Under the pieces are notes generated by a model. That model did no database searches, had not been told where the DNA came from, and saw only the letters and a program-made list of their open reading frames with translations. Positions 31,130 through 42,451 of a stretch of 64,000 nt of DNA are shown one piece after another. Position numbers and translations under genes: made by a program. This DNA is from Cyclospora cayetanensis (lineage: Eukaryota; Apicomplexa; Conoidasida; Eucoccidiorida; Eimeriidae): NCBI RefSeq assembly GCF_002999335.1, contig NW_020312061.1:1-64000 (forward strand), in the 5' to 3' direction. Position 1 is the stretch's first letter, and the number at the start of each line of letters is the position of its first letter.

Positions 31130-32160
31130 AGTGTATTTGTCATGGGCTCCCGCCTAAATAAGCAAGGTGGTCTTTTCATTGCCCTGACAACCGCAATGTG
31201 TTTGTCACGCTTGAAGAAGCGCCTTTAAATACAATTTCAGAGGGAGAGATTGGGGAGGGAGAGACCTCGCTGTTACCGCTAGTCTGCCGCGCCATGTTTT
31301 TTGGCCTAGCCACCGAATCTAGCTAGTCTGTACATAAAGAGTAGGGGTTAAGGAAATTGGCATTAAGAATTCCCGCGCACGGCTGCGCACTGAGCTGGAA
31401 GGCTTTTTGAGGCTCCCACCGAGGAGTAGATTCACTGAGAGGTCTGCCAAAAGCAAGAAAAAGCGAATGGGCATGCAGGCAAAACAACAGTCGCGAAGAG
31501 CCACGAAGAAGAGGCGCTCTGGGGTGTAAATCGCCTGAGCAGCGAGTTGCAGCACTGCACGGGGTCCCTGGAATATACCCTGAACAAAATTGAGCGCAGC
31601 GCCGAAGACCCCTCCTCCCCCTGCCCTCTGGTGTCAGTACAACGAGGGTAAATGCGTGAGCTGCATACGCGCAGCAGCGCCAGTTGCTCTTGCAGGCGTG
31701 TTGCTGCTGGTTACCCCAGAGAGCGTGGGGCTCATAGCACGAAGGAAGAGACGCACAAACATGCGACTTGGCCCTCCTACTTTCGCGCGTACGACAGACG
31801 AAGAGGTGTCCCGCTGATCGTTTGCCCCTGCAACTCTGCACCCAGAAGCAACAGCCGCAAGCCTCGCATAAAGGATCAACAGTGCAGCTCACACCAAGAA
31901 GACAGGGGGGCTGCGATGCCACAGCAAAGGCTCTATGAATCTTATGGCAGCCGCAGGACGGTGCGGTCAGGCCACAAACAACCCGCGCATGCGTCCCTTC
32001 CGCCAGCGTGACAAGATATGCGCAGGGACAGCAGCGCGTGAGTTTTGCCACATGGAAAGCTTGCGAGCAGCAAGAGTAGCAAAGACACAGCTAGCACAAG
32101 CAGCAGCAGCAGTAGCACTTAGCGAGCAGAAGCAACACGGCCAAAAAGGGGAGGGCTGAC
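31130..32160. other. 3' region shared by IPK and the U1A-like gene
   Basis: This convergent stretch must hold the last exon or exons of the U1A/U2B''-like gene. A candidate strand-4 block of RRM2, GPRAVLQLAAQ, reads on the minus strand at about 31530-31565, in a frame that ends at 31319. I could not find a clean splice joining it to the exon ending near 32161, so the 3' end is left open. Confidence 0.4.
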
Positions 32161-34790
32161 TGTTGAGCGCCTTTGTGGCGAGTTCCTCAGTGGCGTATTC
32201 GACGAATGCCACCTTCTTGAAGAGAATGGCGCGAATATCGACGAGCCCCTCCGCCTGCGAGAAGAGCTGCTGAAGAGCAAAGTTCGTGCACCAGTCGGGA
32301 AGGTTCTCCACAAACAGGACCTTGTTGGAGGTTCCCTGCAGCAGCAGCAGTACAGTCCGACAAAGGACGCAACCAAGTCACTCCGAGACCGCTTACAGAG
32401 ACAAAAAGCGCAGACAGGCAAATAGAGCACAGCCCCTAAATTTCGGAAGACAGTCCTAAAGTCTAATGGCAGATACTACTGCTACAAACAAGACGCAGCA
32501 AACGCCCTGTTGTCTCGTCTCGCTCCCTTTTCGCGAGCTTCTTGCCGTTGCCTTTCCTGGTGCACCCAACCCTCGCCAATCAATCCCACGAACACATTTC
32601 CCTCCCATGCACTTACGCTGCCTTGTGAAGCCCCTGCCGCTGTGGTGTCGGCTCCTGCTTGCTGTTGCTGCTGTTGCTGCTGCCGCGCCTGAGCTGCAGC
32701 CACAAGGGCAGCCGGGTCGGTAGAGCCCGTGGCTTGCGGCGGAAGGCCCCCAGGTCCCTGCATCGACAGATATTGAACAAAAATTACACACATATATATA
32801 TGCACCCATACCTACATATACCCACACACATACCTACATATACCCACACACATACCTACAGATACATACATACGCATACCTACATATACACACATACACG
32901 TACATATATATACCCCTTCTCCATAATGCCTCCCCCCCGTTCACAGCAAGACAAGGAACCAGCTGCTGCCTCCGTTGCGGGCTGCAGAAGATGTAAGACC
33001 AAAGGGCATGCTTGAATTTTATGTTGGAAGCTACGATGCCTCAACGCAGTGAACACTTCCGTTATCCAGTTCATATGCATGCAAGTACTGTGCGAAACCG
33101 GAAACGGAGGGCAGACACACCGACACAAGGAGACCCCCCTATGTAGGCAGGCGGTAATAATAAGGCAGGCAGACACCCCCTAGGCCCGCGTCTCTGGTTC
33201 CCCGTGCAGCAGCATCAGGAGCTATCAATGCAGCACTAAACCTCACTTTCAAGGCAAGGTATTGCTGCTGTAGCTGCAGAAACAGTGCTCTTTGCTGCGC
33301 CTCCTTTTCGCGAACTCGGCGAGGCTTGCGAGGGCCTGAGGGCCTCTCAGTGAAGGTCCCATCCTCCTTGGCTACTAGGTCGCTCTTCGCTAACGCGTAG
33401 TTGATATGCTGAAGAAACATCGACAAAGAAGGCGGAGAAACAAGATGCCCCCCTGTGGCAGAAACACTCTGGTCGCGAGCAGTGAGGCAACCTTCGTACA
33501 GACACGACCACAGAAAACAGCCAAAAAAACAACCCGGGACTCCCCATGCTATTCGCAGGAAGACAACACATAGATACACACACATATATACATGTATATA
33601 TAGATATATATATGCGACTCTAACGCACAAGCGGCTGGCCGTGGTATATGAACCCCTGCATTCCATTGAGGGCCGTTGTTGCCGCAGTTTCATCCTTGAA
33701 CACAATCCATGCCTGCCCTCTGAATAACATACACACACACATACACACACACATACACACACCGACACATCCAGCACATGAACACACCCACTGACGCACG
33801 CTACGCATATTCATGCACGCATAGTGGTAAATGCATGCCGGCTAGAAGCTATCTGTTGGCGAAAAGTCAGCTACCACGCCTCGAAGCCTCAACAAACGGC
33901 TCGAGGGTCTCTCTGGTTTCTTTTGCTCTCTAGCGCTCCAGACTTGATTTACGAACACAGCATAGTGTTTCCAATAAATATTTCTACAAAATTATCAGCC
34001 TCCCTTGAGACGGAAGACACAGGAGAGGAAGTTAAGCTTCCTAGGGTTAAGGGTCGAGATATGGTAGTAGACATTCATACCTGCGCCAGAATGAACCCAT
34101 GGCGACAATCTGCCGTATTTCCCCGAATTGTTTGAACATAGACTTGAGATTCTCCTTCAGCTCTGGTTGCAAAACAGCGTGCGCCAACAGCAAAGTGCCC
34201 CCGTTTGTTTACTATGCCAGCCAAGCGGAATGATCGCTAGTCGTAGTCGTGGACGCCCTAAGGTCGCTCAGTCTTCTATCCCCCCTCGCCTCTTGCCTCA
34301 TCATCTCTCCCTCTCGGTGTTTCTCCATCTTGTACTCACCTTTGAGCTTGATCCTGTCATTTATGTTTGACACGTAGATCGTGCAGTTCGGCGGAATGGA
34401 GCTATCAACAGCGCGAGGCTGCAGGTACTTCAGCCTCTTCAGGTTCACGGCCGTCATCCCCACCGCAGCCATCTCGGGAGCCACAGGACCCCAGGCAGCC
34501 CCAGGGCCCCCCATGGGGCCCCCCATGGGAGCCACGGACGCACTTATGGGGGCGGGAGGTCCCATGGGGGCGCCGCCCGCCATGGGGGGAGGCCCCCCAA
34601 ACGTATGGGGCCCCCCACCCATGCCCATTAAGGGGGCCCCGCCCATCCGGCCACCGAACGGCATGCCCCCCATGGTGACCCCTGGAGCCCCCGGGTGGCC
34701 TCGGGAGGGGGGCCCCCCTACCATCATTCCGCCACCGGGGCGCTGGGGGGAGGCCCCAGGGCCGAAAGGCATTACTGGGGGCCCTGCCAT
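32161..34790 (-). CDS. U1A/U2B''-type spliceosomal RNA-binding protein, 3' end unresolved
   Basis: Two-RRM protein of the U1A/U2B''/SNF family, which binds stem-loops of U1 or U2 snRNA in the nucleus. Phase-consistent exons: 34340-34790, 34081-34162, 33629-33719, 33247-33408, 32617-32757 and 32161-32335. RRM1 has NCTIYVSNINDRIK (RNP2), LKENLKSMFKQFGEI and RGQAWIVFKD (RNP1, in place of the family RGQAFV), followed by HINYALAKSDLVAK. RRM2 has NKVLFVENLP and KKVAFVEY. The start ATG at 34790 precedes a leader of about 110 residues rich in Gly, Met and Pro, which U1A and U2B'' normally lack. A Gln-rich linker separates the RRMs. U1A and U2B'' cannot be distinguished here. The last strand of RRM2 is probably near 31.5 kb. 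Introns contain CA/TA-rich repeats. Confidence 0.85.
32795..32915. repeat. CA/TA-rich tandem repeat in an intron
   Basis: Approximate 22-bp units containing CCTACATATACCCACACACA, two good copies and degenerate flanks, in a U1A-like gene intron. A second CA-rich run follows at about 33728-33770 in a neighbouring intron. Confidence 0.85.
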
Positions 34791-35535
34791 TTCCGAGGAA
34801 CAGACGGAGAGTGTAGATCCTTGAGGCTTGAGGCCGCAGTAAAAAGAGGAGAGTCCGCTACTGGGGATTGATGAACGGGGACAACAGCCGCTGCTGCTGG
34901 CGCACCGGCGGCAGCAGCTGCGGCGGCTGAAGGGGGTTCGGAAATCGCAGGGGAAGCAAAGACGAGAGGCCTAGGCCCCTACAGCTGCTGCATCAGACAA
35001 CAGAAGCAAGGGCAGCAGCAAGGAAACAAGAATCTCCAATGCTTTTGCTGCATCGAGAGGTACAGGAGGCAGCCTTAGGAGTAGCTGTTGCTGCTGCTTC
35101 TGCATCTGAACAAGAGCGCATGCGCTTCATGCTGCCTTGCCAAGGTCTCGTTCCGAATTCTATTAAGGTTCCACTAAAACCTATCAGTCGCTTTGTTACT
35201 ATAAATTGAGGCACTTTCATATCCATTCCTCAGTCGATGAAGCGTATTTGCACCCCCAGAGAGCCCAAGCTTCCGCCCTGCTGGTAAAAGGGACGCCTCC
35301 ACCGCTGGACCCGTGGTTTCCCAAGGGGCCCTCCGGGGCCCCTAGTCACCCCAGAAATGATTTTAAATTAGCTTTTCTAGGGGGTATGCGAGGAAATCTC
35401 CTCTTTTTCCACGGATAGGCTCATGAAGGGGCGCCTGATCCACATCTCTTAAAGCTAAATAGTGCGGGCGATACCAGACAGTGATTGGCACTTGGGAGTG
35501 CATTTTTAACTTTTGATATTGCGATGATCTAAGAG
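34791..35535. other. Divergent promoter region between U1A-like and TLC genes
   Basis: 745 bp between divergent start codons. It contains CAG/GCA runs near 34880-34930 and 35010-35100, but no coding block that I can support. Confidence 0.5.
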
Positions 35536-36793
35536 ATGAAGTCCCTCGCTGAAGGGCGGCTCCTACCGCAGAGCGTTTGGTCATGCTGCGTGTCTCCCCC
35601 CGCTGCCTGGGGTGACGGGGAAGGATATTTCCCCGTTTGCTTCACCGTTTTGTTCTTCGCTCTGGCTACACTTGGGTGGTTCTTCCTTGGCAATTCCAAT
35701 AACTTTGAGGTGCCTCTCCTCTTCTGCCTGCCTAGAAATGAGGCGCGCGTCATCAAGCAGCGGCTGCGTGAATGTAGAGCAGTAATCAAAGCACACGCAG
35801 GACCGGCAGTTGCAACAAAAACAGTAGTTTCGCAGGTTTCGTGCAGCTCTTGTGCCTCCATTGGACGAATAAACGACCCAGCTGCATCAAGCTGCATAAA
35901 AGGGGCAGCAACAACACAGGTAGCCCTCGCAAGAGCAGAAGCAGCGTCACGTGTGTGTGCCGAGTTACGGGCTTCTCGATCGTTTCTCCGTGTGGCTAGA
36001 AACAGGTGTCTTGGGGGATACCATGCTGTAGTCGTCTCTTTCCTTGCTTTCACGTGTATCTTGGCAGATCAGCAGCTTATACAAGACAAAGCCACAGGCA
36101 CTTCGCCTCTCTACACAGTTACGGGTACGCAGTAAGGATCCTCAGCACAAATCTTCAAGGCCTTAGCTATGATTCCTAAGGCGTTTTAAATGGTGTATTA
36201 GTCCCTCTCTGCAGCACAGGTCAAGCGGTGAGGAGGCAATACTGGTCAGGGGTCCCCTTTTAGGACACTATGATACGGGCAAAGGTTGCTGTCGGTGTTG
36301 CGCCTTAGGGATCCTGACGGGCGGCTACTTCCTGTGGGACCTTTGTGTTATTCTAAGGGATTGGGGGTCTGGGAGCCTTCAATGGCTCGTGCATGCCGTC
36401 ATTTCTATATCGAGTGTTTGCTCGCCCTTCTTCTTCCCGTCGCATATCCCCATGTGCTACTATGCAGCCGCCCTCCTGACGTTTGAGGCCAGTACCCCTT
36501 TCTTTTCTCTGCGCTATTTCATTCTGAAGGCAGGAGGGGGCGAAAAACTGGTAGGAAAGCTTGTGCACGCGCTGTTTGTTGCTAGCTTTTTTCTTGTTCG
36601 GTTGGTTTACGGGTGCCTCTTTCTCTTCCCCGAGCTGTGGTGGGCCCTCCTTAGGGACCCCGTCATAAGCACTGTTTCCCCCGCCAGGAAGGGTCTCTAC
36701 TTTACGTGTATGCCGCTCTTTGGAGCACTTCAGCTCCTCTGGTTCTTGCAGCTGGTCCGCAGCAGAGAGAGCGTCGAGCGAAAAGGTCTATAA
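35536..36793 (+). CDS. TLC-domain membrane protein (TMEM56/TLCD4-like)
   Basis: Multi-pass membrane protein with a TRAM/LAG1/CLN8 domain; relatives include ceramide synthases and TLCD lipid-handling proteins. Two exons, 35536-36124 and 36309-36793, join in phase (G|GG) to 357 aa. Exon 1 starts at ATG 35536 and carries a first membrane segment (VCFTVLFFALATLGWFFLG), then a long loop. Exon 2 carries the recognisable core: LTGGYFLWDLCVILRDWG, a hydrophobic block, MCYYAAALLTFEASTPFFSL (the E-x-S-T-P-F signature), FFLVRLVYG and a final segment FGALQLLWFLQLVR. A ceramide synthase would need the Lag1p motif with its paired His, which I do not see, so the TMEM56/TLCD type is favoured. Its function in this organism is unknown. 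Confidence 0.85.
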
Positions 36794-37354
36794 CATTTTT
36801 GATCGAGGTTGCTAGGTGCCTTTTGGGGTGGTGTCTCTTCGTCACTCCACATCAGCCTCCTCTCGTTCATTTGACCCTCCCTAGTGTCCCGATTTGATGT
36901 ACTTTGCTCGATTTTTCACTGTTACTTGGCTAGCGAGCAAGTCGGACGTCTTGCTCGGGGCGCAGCACTCTCCAGGCTCCCTTCTTTCCCTGCCTTTGGG
37001 GCAGTGCCCTCATGACAGTTCCCTCTGAACCCACAGTCTTAGCCGCGAAGGACGACAAATTTAGTTGATGCGTAGCAGCATGCACTGCGTCGCTAGGGCT
37101 GGCTTTTTGTTCTGAAGGGCTAGAGGAAATGAATGGACATACATTAGGAGGTGCCTCTTCCTGGCAGCCCCTCCCTACACTGTTCATGGCAGCGCAGCTT
37201 CAGAGCACCTCCTCGGCACTCGCGCTTGTTTAGGGGTATCAGGGTACGGGTACAGACTGCAGTACAAGCAAAGGCCACTGGGGCAAATAAGGCATACAAA
37301 AAGTGGAAAGAGCAGGCAAAATGAATACCCTCGAGACGGCTCTATGCCTCGAGG
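36794..37354. other. Convergent intergenic region
   Basis: Lies between the TLC (+) and PPOX (-) stop codons. No gene seen. A small CTCGAG-centred inverted pair near 37330-37352 could fold weakly. Confidence 0.55.
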
Positions 37355-39514
37355 TCACCTTTGTACTTTTGCCCCGTTATGCATCTGTTGTACGGGCCTT
37401 ACAAGGACCCGCGCTGCCTCAAGCCCCGCCGTGACTCTGTCTCCCACCGCAATGCCACTTACCCACCCACCCTCCAGGAGCAAGTGGCTTTGGGGGTGCC
37501 TTTGCCGCTGCTGCTGCAGCAGCTCTTCATTCACTACGTGCAGTGTCGAGCTGTGGCCTAAACCAAAGGTAGCAATAGTTCGAGGCCAACGCCTAATACC
37601 CAAGACGCGAAAGTAATACACTGAGTCATTCTTACGGGTCTCTGGGAATTTTAACACCGAAGACCTTATACACCCTGGAACCTGGTAGGCCTCGCGCGTT
37701 TGGAAGCTTTCCTGGGCTTCTGGATCCGGAAGGAAGGACAGATTGGACTGTTTAGATGCTCTCAAGAGGTCCCTTAGGGCTCTGGATGTGAGTTGCTCAT
37801 CCGTTTCTTCGATCGCTTCCGGGTGGGAAGGGCCTCCCAAAAAGGCGGTGTACAGCTCGAAACCCTTGGGGGCCCTACCTTCAAAAATTCGAGAGACGCT
37901 GATGGCCCCCATGGTCTCCCACCCTCCTGCCGATGCCTCGGCGGGAGACACCAGATACCCAAACCCATTTGGCGTAAGGCCCTGCAGCTTCTCATTGGTG
38001 GCTGGCCTTAATGCGAGAGTGACCAGGGCTACAGAAGACAAGGGTAGGGCGTTCAGCATCCGCACTGCCGTCGAGCTAAGCAGCCCTTGCTGCACGAGCT
38101 GTCCGTCCCCTGCTAGAACCTGTTTCTGAGGAATCCGTGATGCCCCAGCCGTGCCTAGCAGTCGAGCAGCTTCATTCGGGGGCGTTGTGAGGAGCACGTG
38201 GCTTGCAAGAATGCGTCTCTCCGCGTTTGGCGTGGAGATAACTGCAAGAAACCCGTCTGCCTGCGGTCTGAAGTCTGAGAGGGGAAAGAGCGAGGACACG
38301 TGGGAACGCAGCAGCACGGCCTTGGGAGGAAGTGCGTTTGCCAGGCGCAGCGTTAGCGCATGCATGCCCTGCCGGAAATTGGCTATTGAGGGGCCCCGCC
38401 GCTTCCCTCCGCCTCCCGCCGTGTCCTGCCTGAGGCTCGCTTGCTCTGAGCTGGCGGGTGAAGCCCCTACAGAAGAAACAGGAAAATCAGACGGACTCAG
38501 GAATGACGCCAGGCGGCTGACGGCAGTTGCAGCGAGGCTCCTGATGAGTCCTCTGTCCAGGAGTGCCTTAAGACCCGGCAATGCCAGCCTCATGGAGAGG
38601 GAGGCCCCGTCTGCCGCGTAGATTCCTGTGACGAGCGCGCCTACAACCTTCCTTTCAACCTCGGTGCCGAGCACTGTACGTACATATTCGGAAACTGTGG
38701 GAGAATCGAGGTCTTTCGGGCTGTCCCTCATGTCGCCTTGTACCTGTCCCTGTCTCGGTATTTTCAGCGTGCGCAGTGGTGGTGGCACCCAGGAGTCTGC
38801 CCCAAAGAGAAGGCCCTTGGCCAGATGCACTTTCCCTCGCCACGAGAGAATGGAAGAAGATATGAGAGATGGGAGGGAGTGGGGTAGGGGCAGCAACTGA
38901 CCCCCCACAGCAGCGAAGCGGGGGGCCTCCCTGGGGGCTGTCAGCAATTCTTCGTCCAAACCAACCTCTTTGACCAGCTGTCGCGTTTCCGTCGTGAGCC
39001 GAAAACTGTTAGCCCCACTATCCCACAGGAATGCTCCGCATGCAGAGCGTTGTGTCTCCAGACAGCCACCCACACCACTGCCGGCCTCAACAACAACAAA
39101 GGGCATCTCCTGTATGCACTGTTCATCGTGTATACAAGAGGGCTTGCCTCCCTCGGCACAATCTACTGCCGTGGTCAGGAGAGAAAGAGCAGACGGAGGC
39201 GCGGGTAGCGGAATTCCGTGTTTTTGCATGCGCTGTAGCTCGTGGGCAGCGGTAAGCCCTGTGAGGCCGCCTCCAACAATCAAAACCCCAACCCTTAGAT
39301 CGGGTAAAATCTTCCCTTCCCCGAGAGCAGCATCTTGTGGATCTCCGCTAGTGCAAGATGCAGTTTCAAGGAGCCCCCCAGAAGCCGTTGGTACGCCGTG
39401 GGAGGACAGAGGTGGCGGTTTAAACGAGCACAGCCATCGGCAGGATGAAAGGCAGGAAGGCACTATCCTCAGTCTCTGAGGAGACAAGCCGATTGATACT
39501 GCCCGGCGGAACAT
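37355..39514 (-). CDS. PPOX: Protoporphyrinogen oxidase (single exon)
   Basis: Oxidises protoporphyrinogen IX to protoporphyrin IX, the penultimate step of haem synthesis, with FAD. In parasites with this pathway it is expected at the mitochondrion. It is an uninterrupted 719-codon frame from ATG 39514. The N terminus (residues 1-30) is Arg/Ser/Leu-rich, fitting a presequence. A dinucleotide-binding loop VLIVGGGLTGL lies at about residues 77-87. The next family blocks are VVEAGSGVGG, WDSGANSFRL, LVTGIYAADGASLSMRLALP and FRQGMHAL. The C-terminal FAD-binding block is GGWVSGIAVGDRVTAGL, followed by a short tail. At 719 aa it is about 200 residues longer than common PPOX proteins, mainly through low-complexity loops. 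It is the only single-exon gene among the large genes here. A palindrome overlaps its start codon. Divergent from the dehydrogenase. Confidence 0.94.
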   Translation of the reverse strand: MFRRAVSIGLSPQRLRIVPSCLSSCRWLCSFKPPPLSSHGVPTASGGLLETASCTSGDPQDAALGEGKILPDLRVGVLIVGGGLTGLTAAHELQRMQKHGIPLPAPPSALSLLTTAVDCAEGGKPSCIHDEQCIQEMPFVVVEAGSGVGGCLETQRSACGAFLWDSGANSFRLTTETRQLVKEVGLDEELLTAPREAPRFAAVGGQLLPLPHSLPSLISSSILSWRGKVHLAKGLLFGADSWVPPPLRTLKIPRQGQVQGDMRDSPKDLDSPTVSEYVRTVLGTEVERKVVGALVTGIYAADGASLSMRLALPGLKALLDRGLIRSLAATAVSRLASFLSPSDFPVSSVGASPASSEQASLRQDTAGGGGKRRGPSIANFRQGMHALTLRLANALPPKAVLLRSHVSSLFPLSDFRPQADGFLAVISTPNAERRILASHVLLTTPPNEAARLLGTAGASRIPQKQVLAGDGQLVQQGLLSSTAVRMLNALPLSSVALVTLALRPATNEKLQGLTPNGFGYLVSPAEASAGGWETMGAISVSRIFEGRAPKGFELYTAFLGGPSHPEAIEETDEQLTSRALRDLLRASKQSNLSFLPDPEAQESFQTREAYQVPGCIRSSVLKFPETRKNDSVYYFRVLGIRRWPRTIATFGLGHSSTLHVVNEELLQQQRQRHPQSHLLLEGGWVSGIAVGDRVTAGLEAARVLVRPVQQMHNGAKVQR

Positions 39515-39532
39515 TGCAATTCAATTGCAATG
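39512..39532. repeat. 21-bp palindrome over the PPOX start codon
   Basis: Arms CATTGCAATT and AATTGCAATG flank a single central base and are exact reverse complements. The minus-strand ATG of PPOX is formed by 39512-39514. Confidence 0.9.
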
Positions 39533-40121
39533 GAGGGAAGACATTGCTCTGAGGAAGCTCGAATGCACGTACAAGTCGAGTGAGCGAGGAGGCAGGTATA
39601 CAGGCGTGCCCCTCTTCTCTAACTCTTCCGGGATGCAGAGGGTGTTAAAGGCATGAATCTCAAAAATCGTAAAAAGGAAGGCCCGGGAAAGGCATTGGCC
39701 CCAGTGTAAACTACGACAACTAACAGCAAACCGTCGATCGCTGCATGCACTGCGGATGGAGCAGACGTCCAGAAAGCATATTTCATGACACAAACCGCAG
39801 ACTTACTAGTGATCTACACCCTAAAATTCACATCCCTGGGCAAACCTAATCCAGGCTTTCTGAAAAAAACTCTAGAGAAACGTAGAATTGTTTGTGCTGA
39901 TCGCACACACAAGAGCAATCGGAGGGAGCGAGGACCCCCAATAAGTTAAATGTCAATGAGGGTCTTCTGCGCCAAAAGCTAATACCGGATTCCAGAGCTG
40001 TCATTTCACTCCGCTATATGGCCAGTGCTTTGGGAGGCATTTTGACTCTCAACCTTTCCTCTTCGGCTTCCCTTCTGTCTACGCCACAGCCAAGTTTCTC
40101 TCCTCTAAACGCGCCGCAAGA

Positions 40122-42451
40122 ATGGGAAAACGCCTCATTGTTGCCGTGACACCTTACCCTGTTGACCTTTCTGTTTTTCCAGAGGCTTCAGTTGCTGGTT
40201 CCAAGACTGTACCGCCACCCTCCATTGGGCAGGTGGTCTTGCCCCGATTTGTCCGGCATCTGGCGGTAAATTTCCCGGACTTTGAATTGGTTTCCGGATG
40301 TTCCATTGAAGACTTCAATGAACGAAAGGAAGAGATCAAAGCTGTATGGATTTTGCGGGTTTGAGGGCACACTACCCCAGGGTTGTATTGGATGCAATGC
40401 TGGGCTGCCTACACAGCTCCAACGACCTGCATGGACTCTCTTCCGCTATTCCATCTTCACTTCCCCAGCTGGTGTTCACTGCAGTATTAAATCTTTCTAA
40501 TCTGCCCATACACACAGTTCCTTCCACAGACATGCTCCTTCCTGATGCCGAAGCGAGGCACTTCATCGGAGGAGAGATTCTGCTCTTGTTTGCAAACCTC
40601 AGGCCGAGATTCTTTTGGTAGTAGAGGCGCCTCCTTCTCTCCTTATGGAGGTCATCCCCCTACTTAAAAGCCTCCGCTGGGTGCACAGCTATTTGGCGGG
40701 CGTCGACGGCCTCTCCGCAGCACTACGAAAGCTACCGTGCCCGTCAGACCCAAGTCTTCCCCTCAGTAGGAGCGGTCTATTGGTAACGAACGCGAAAGGG
40801 ATTTACTCTTCTTCTCTTAAGGAATACGCTATTGCTGCCATCATGCACTTCGCGAAGCAGGTCCCCAGGCTACAGAAGAACAAAAGCGACAATAGGTGGG
40901 AAAGATTCATCGTCGGAGAGATCAAGGGTAAAACGGCGGGGTTCATTGGTTATGGAGACATTGCAAGGGAAATAGCCTCTGCATGCAAGGTCAGTGGAGT
41001 ATAGCCTCTGGCAGCAACTGGGTGCATTAGAGAGAGATGTACATAAAGAGAGGCACACTAAGGAGAACCATCCATACATAGAAATGGCAATTTAGTGATG
41101 GACATACTCAGTCTGGTTAGCTGAGCATGGTCTAGGGCCTCAGGCAGAAGTGCATTAACTACAACAGACGCAGAGATTGGGAAGAACGCGTCTTTCCGTG
41201 AAGTGGCCAGTCAAACCAACTAGGGAAGATATGCACTGTGCCTGTCTGCCGGCATCGATTTTCACCGTATTTACCTTCCTCTCTCCAAACCCACATTGCT
41301 CTAATGTGCTTTCAACTCTGCACATCTGTGCCTGTGCCCTCTGTGTATGTGTGTGTCAGTTTTTTGGGATGCGCTGCATCGCAGTCCGCCGCGACGCCAC
41401 GAGAACGTGCCCATACCTCGACGAAGTTTACGCATCAGACAGCAAGGACCATTTAGAAGTAGGAAGGCGGCTTACTGCTGCTCTGGGGGGCACTCTGCTG
41501 TTTCTGCTACTGCTTGAGTTGTTTTTTCTTGCCTCTATTATACCTTGCCAATTCAGCTTAGTTTCTACTCCACATGCTGTGAGGGTGCCATGCACGAAGT
41601 GTATCTTCAATTGTTCTATCTTCTTCCTCCATCTTCCGTCCCTAATAGTTACTGGCTCATGGACATAAAGACAGCGCGGGCTAATAGGGATGTCCCAGAT
41701 AGCTAGAGTACCTGCAGGAGGCAGCGATTTCTCCTCTTCTTACATTCAAATTGTATAGATGGGAGGATGAGTCGTATTGAAGGGAGGTGCCCAAGAGCTT
41801 GTGTTTTGTTGTGGCATATGCTTGGTGCATTCCGAATTAATTATGGTTGAGGTTTTAGCCCCTTGTGCTTTCGTTGCTGCTTCGTGTTCAGGTGTATCGG
41901 CAGTCGGATTTTGTGATTTGCAGCTTGCCTGCGACGCCAGAGACCGTTAACTGCATCTCCAGAGAACAATTTGGAGCTATGAAAAAAACCGGAGTGTTCA
42001 TCTCACTTGGACGAGGATGCGTCGTCGACGAGGAGGCCTTGCTGCAGGTGTGCTTCAATCCGCAATCCTCCAAGTCCTGTCGGCTTCCTCCTTATACTTT
42101 CTGTTTCCCCATGCTATGTCTCGTTAGTGCGTCCCTTTCTCCTCTCTTCTTTAAAGCCCCCCCATTTCGATCTTGCTCATGCTGTGTATGTCCACTTTGT
42201 CCCAGGCCCTGAACAGTAGCCTCATCTCTGGAGCCGCTCTGGACGTGTTCCAGACAGAGCCCCTTCCGGCGTCTTCTCCTCTTTGGGGCGCTCCCAACCT
42301 TCTGTTGTCGTGTCACAACGCAGACTGGTGCGAGAACTACAGCGTAGAAGCATCCATTCAGCTTTTTGAGGACAACCTTATCAAATTCCTCAACGGAGCA
42401 AAAACGAACGAAGAAATGTTGACACCTGTAGACTGCAACAGAGGATATTGA
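40122..42451 (+). CDS. D-isomer-specific 2-hydroxyacid dehydrogenase (5 exons)
   Basis: NAD(P)-dependent oxidoreductase that interconverts 2-oxo and D-2-hydroxy acids; relatives include glyoxylate/hydroxypyruvate reductase and phosphoglycerate dehydrogenase. Exons 40122-40343, 40603-40989, 41360-41458, 41892-42047 and 42206-42451 are all phase 0 and give 369 aa. The nucleotide-binding loop reads GFIGYGDIAREIA, where the family usually has GxGxxG, so the second Gly is a Tyr-Gly variant. The catalytic blocks are VICSLPATPETVNCIS, FISLGRGCVVDEEALL (Arg of the substrate site), ISGAALDVFQTEPLP (Asp/Glu) and LLLSCHNADW (His of the catalytic pair). No ACT or other regulatory domain follows, so it is not a long-form SerA. 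The substrate cannot be read from sequence. Divergent from PPOX. Confidence 0.93.
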
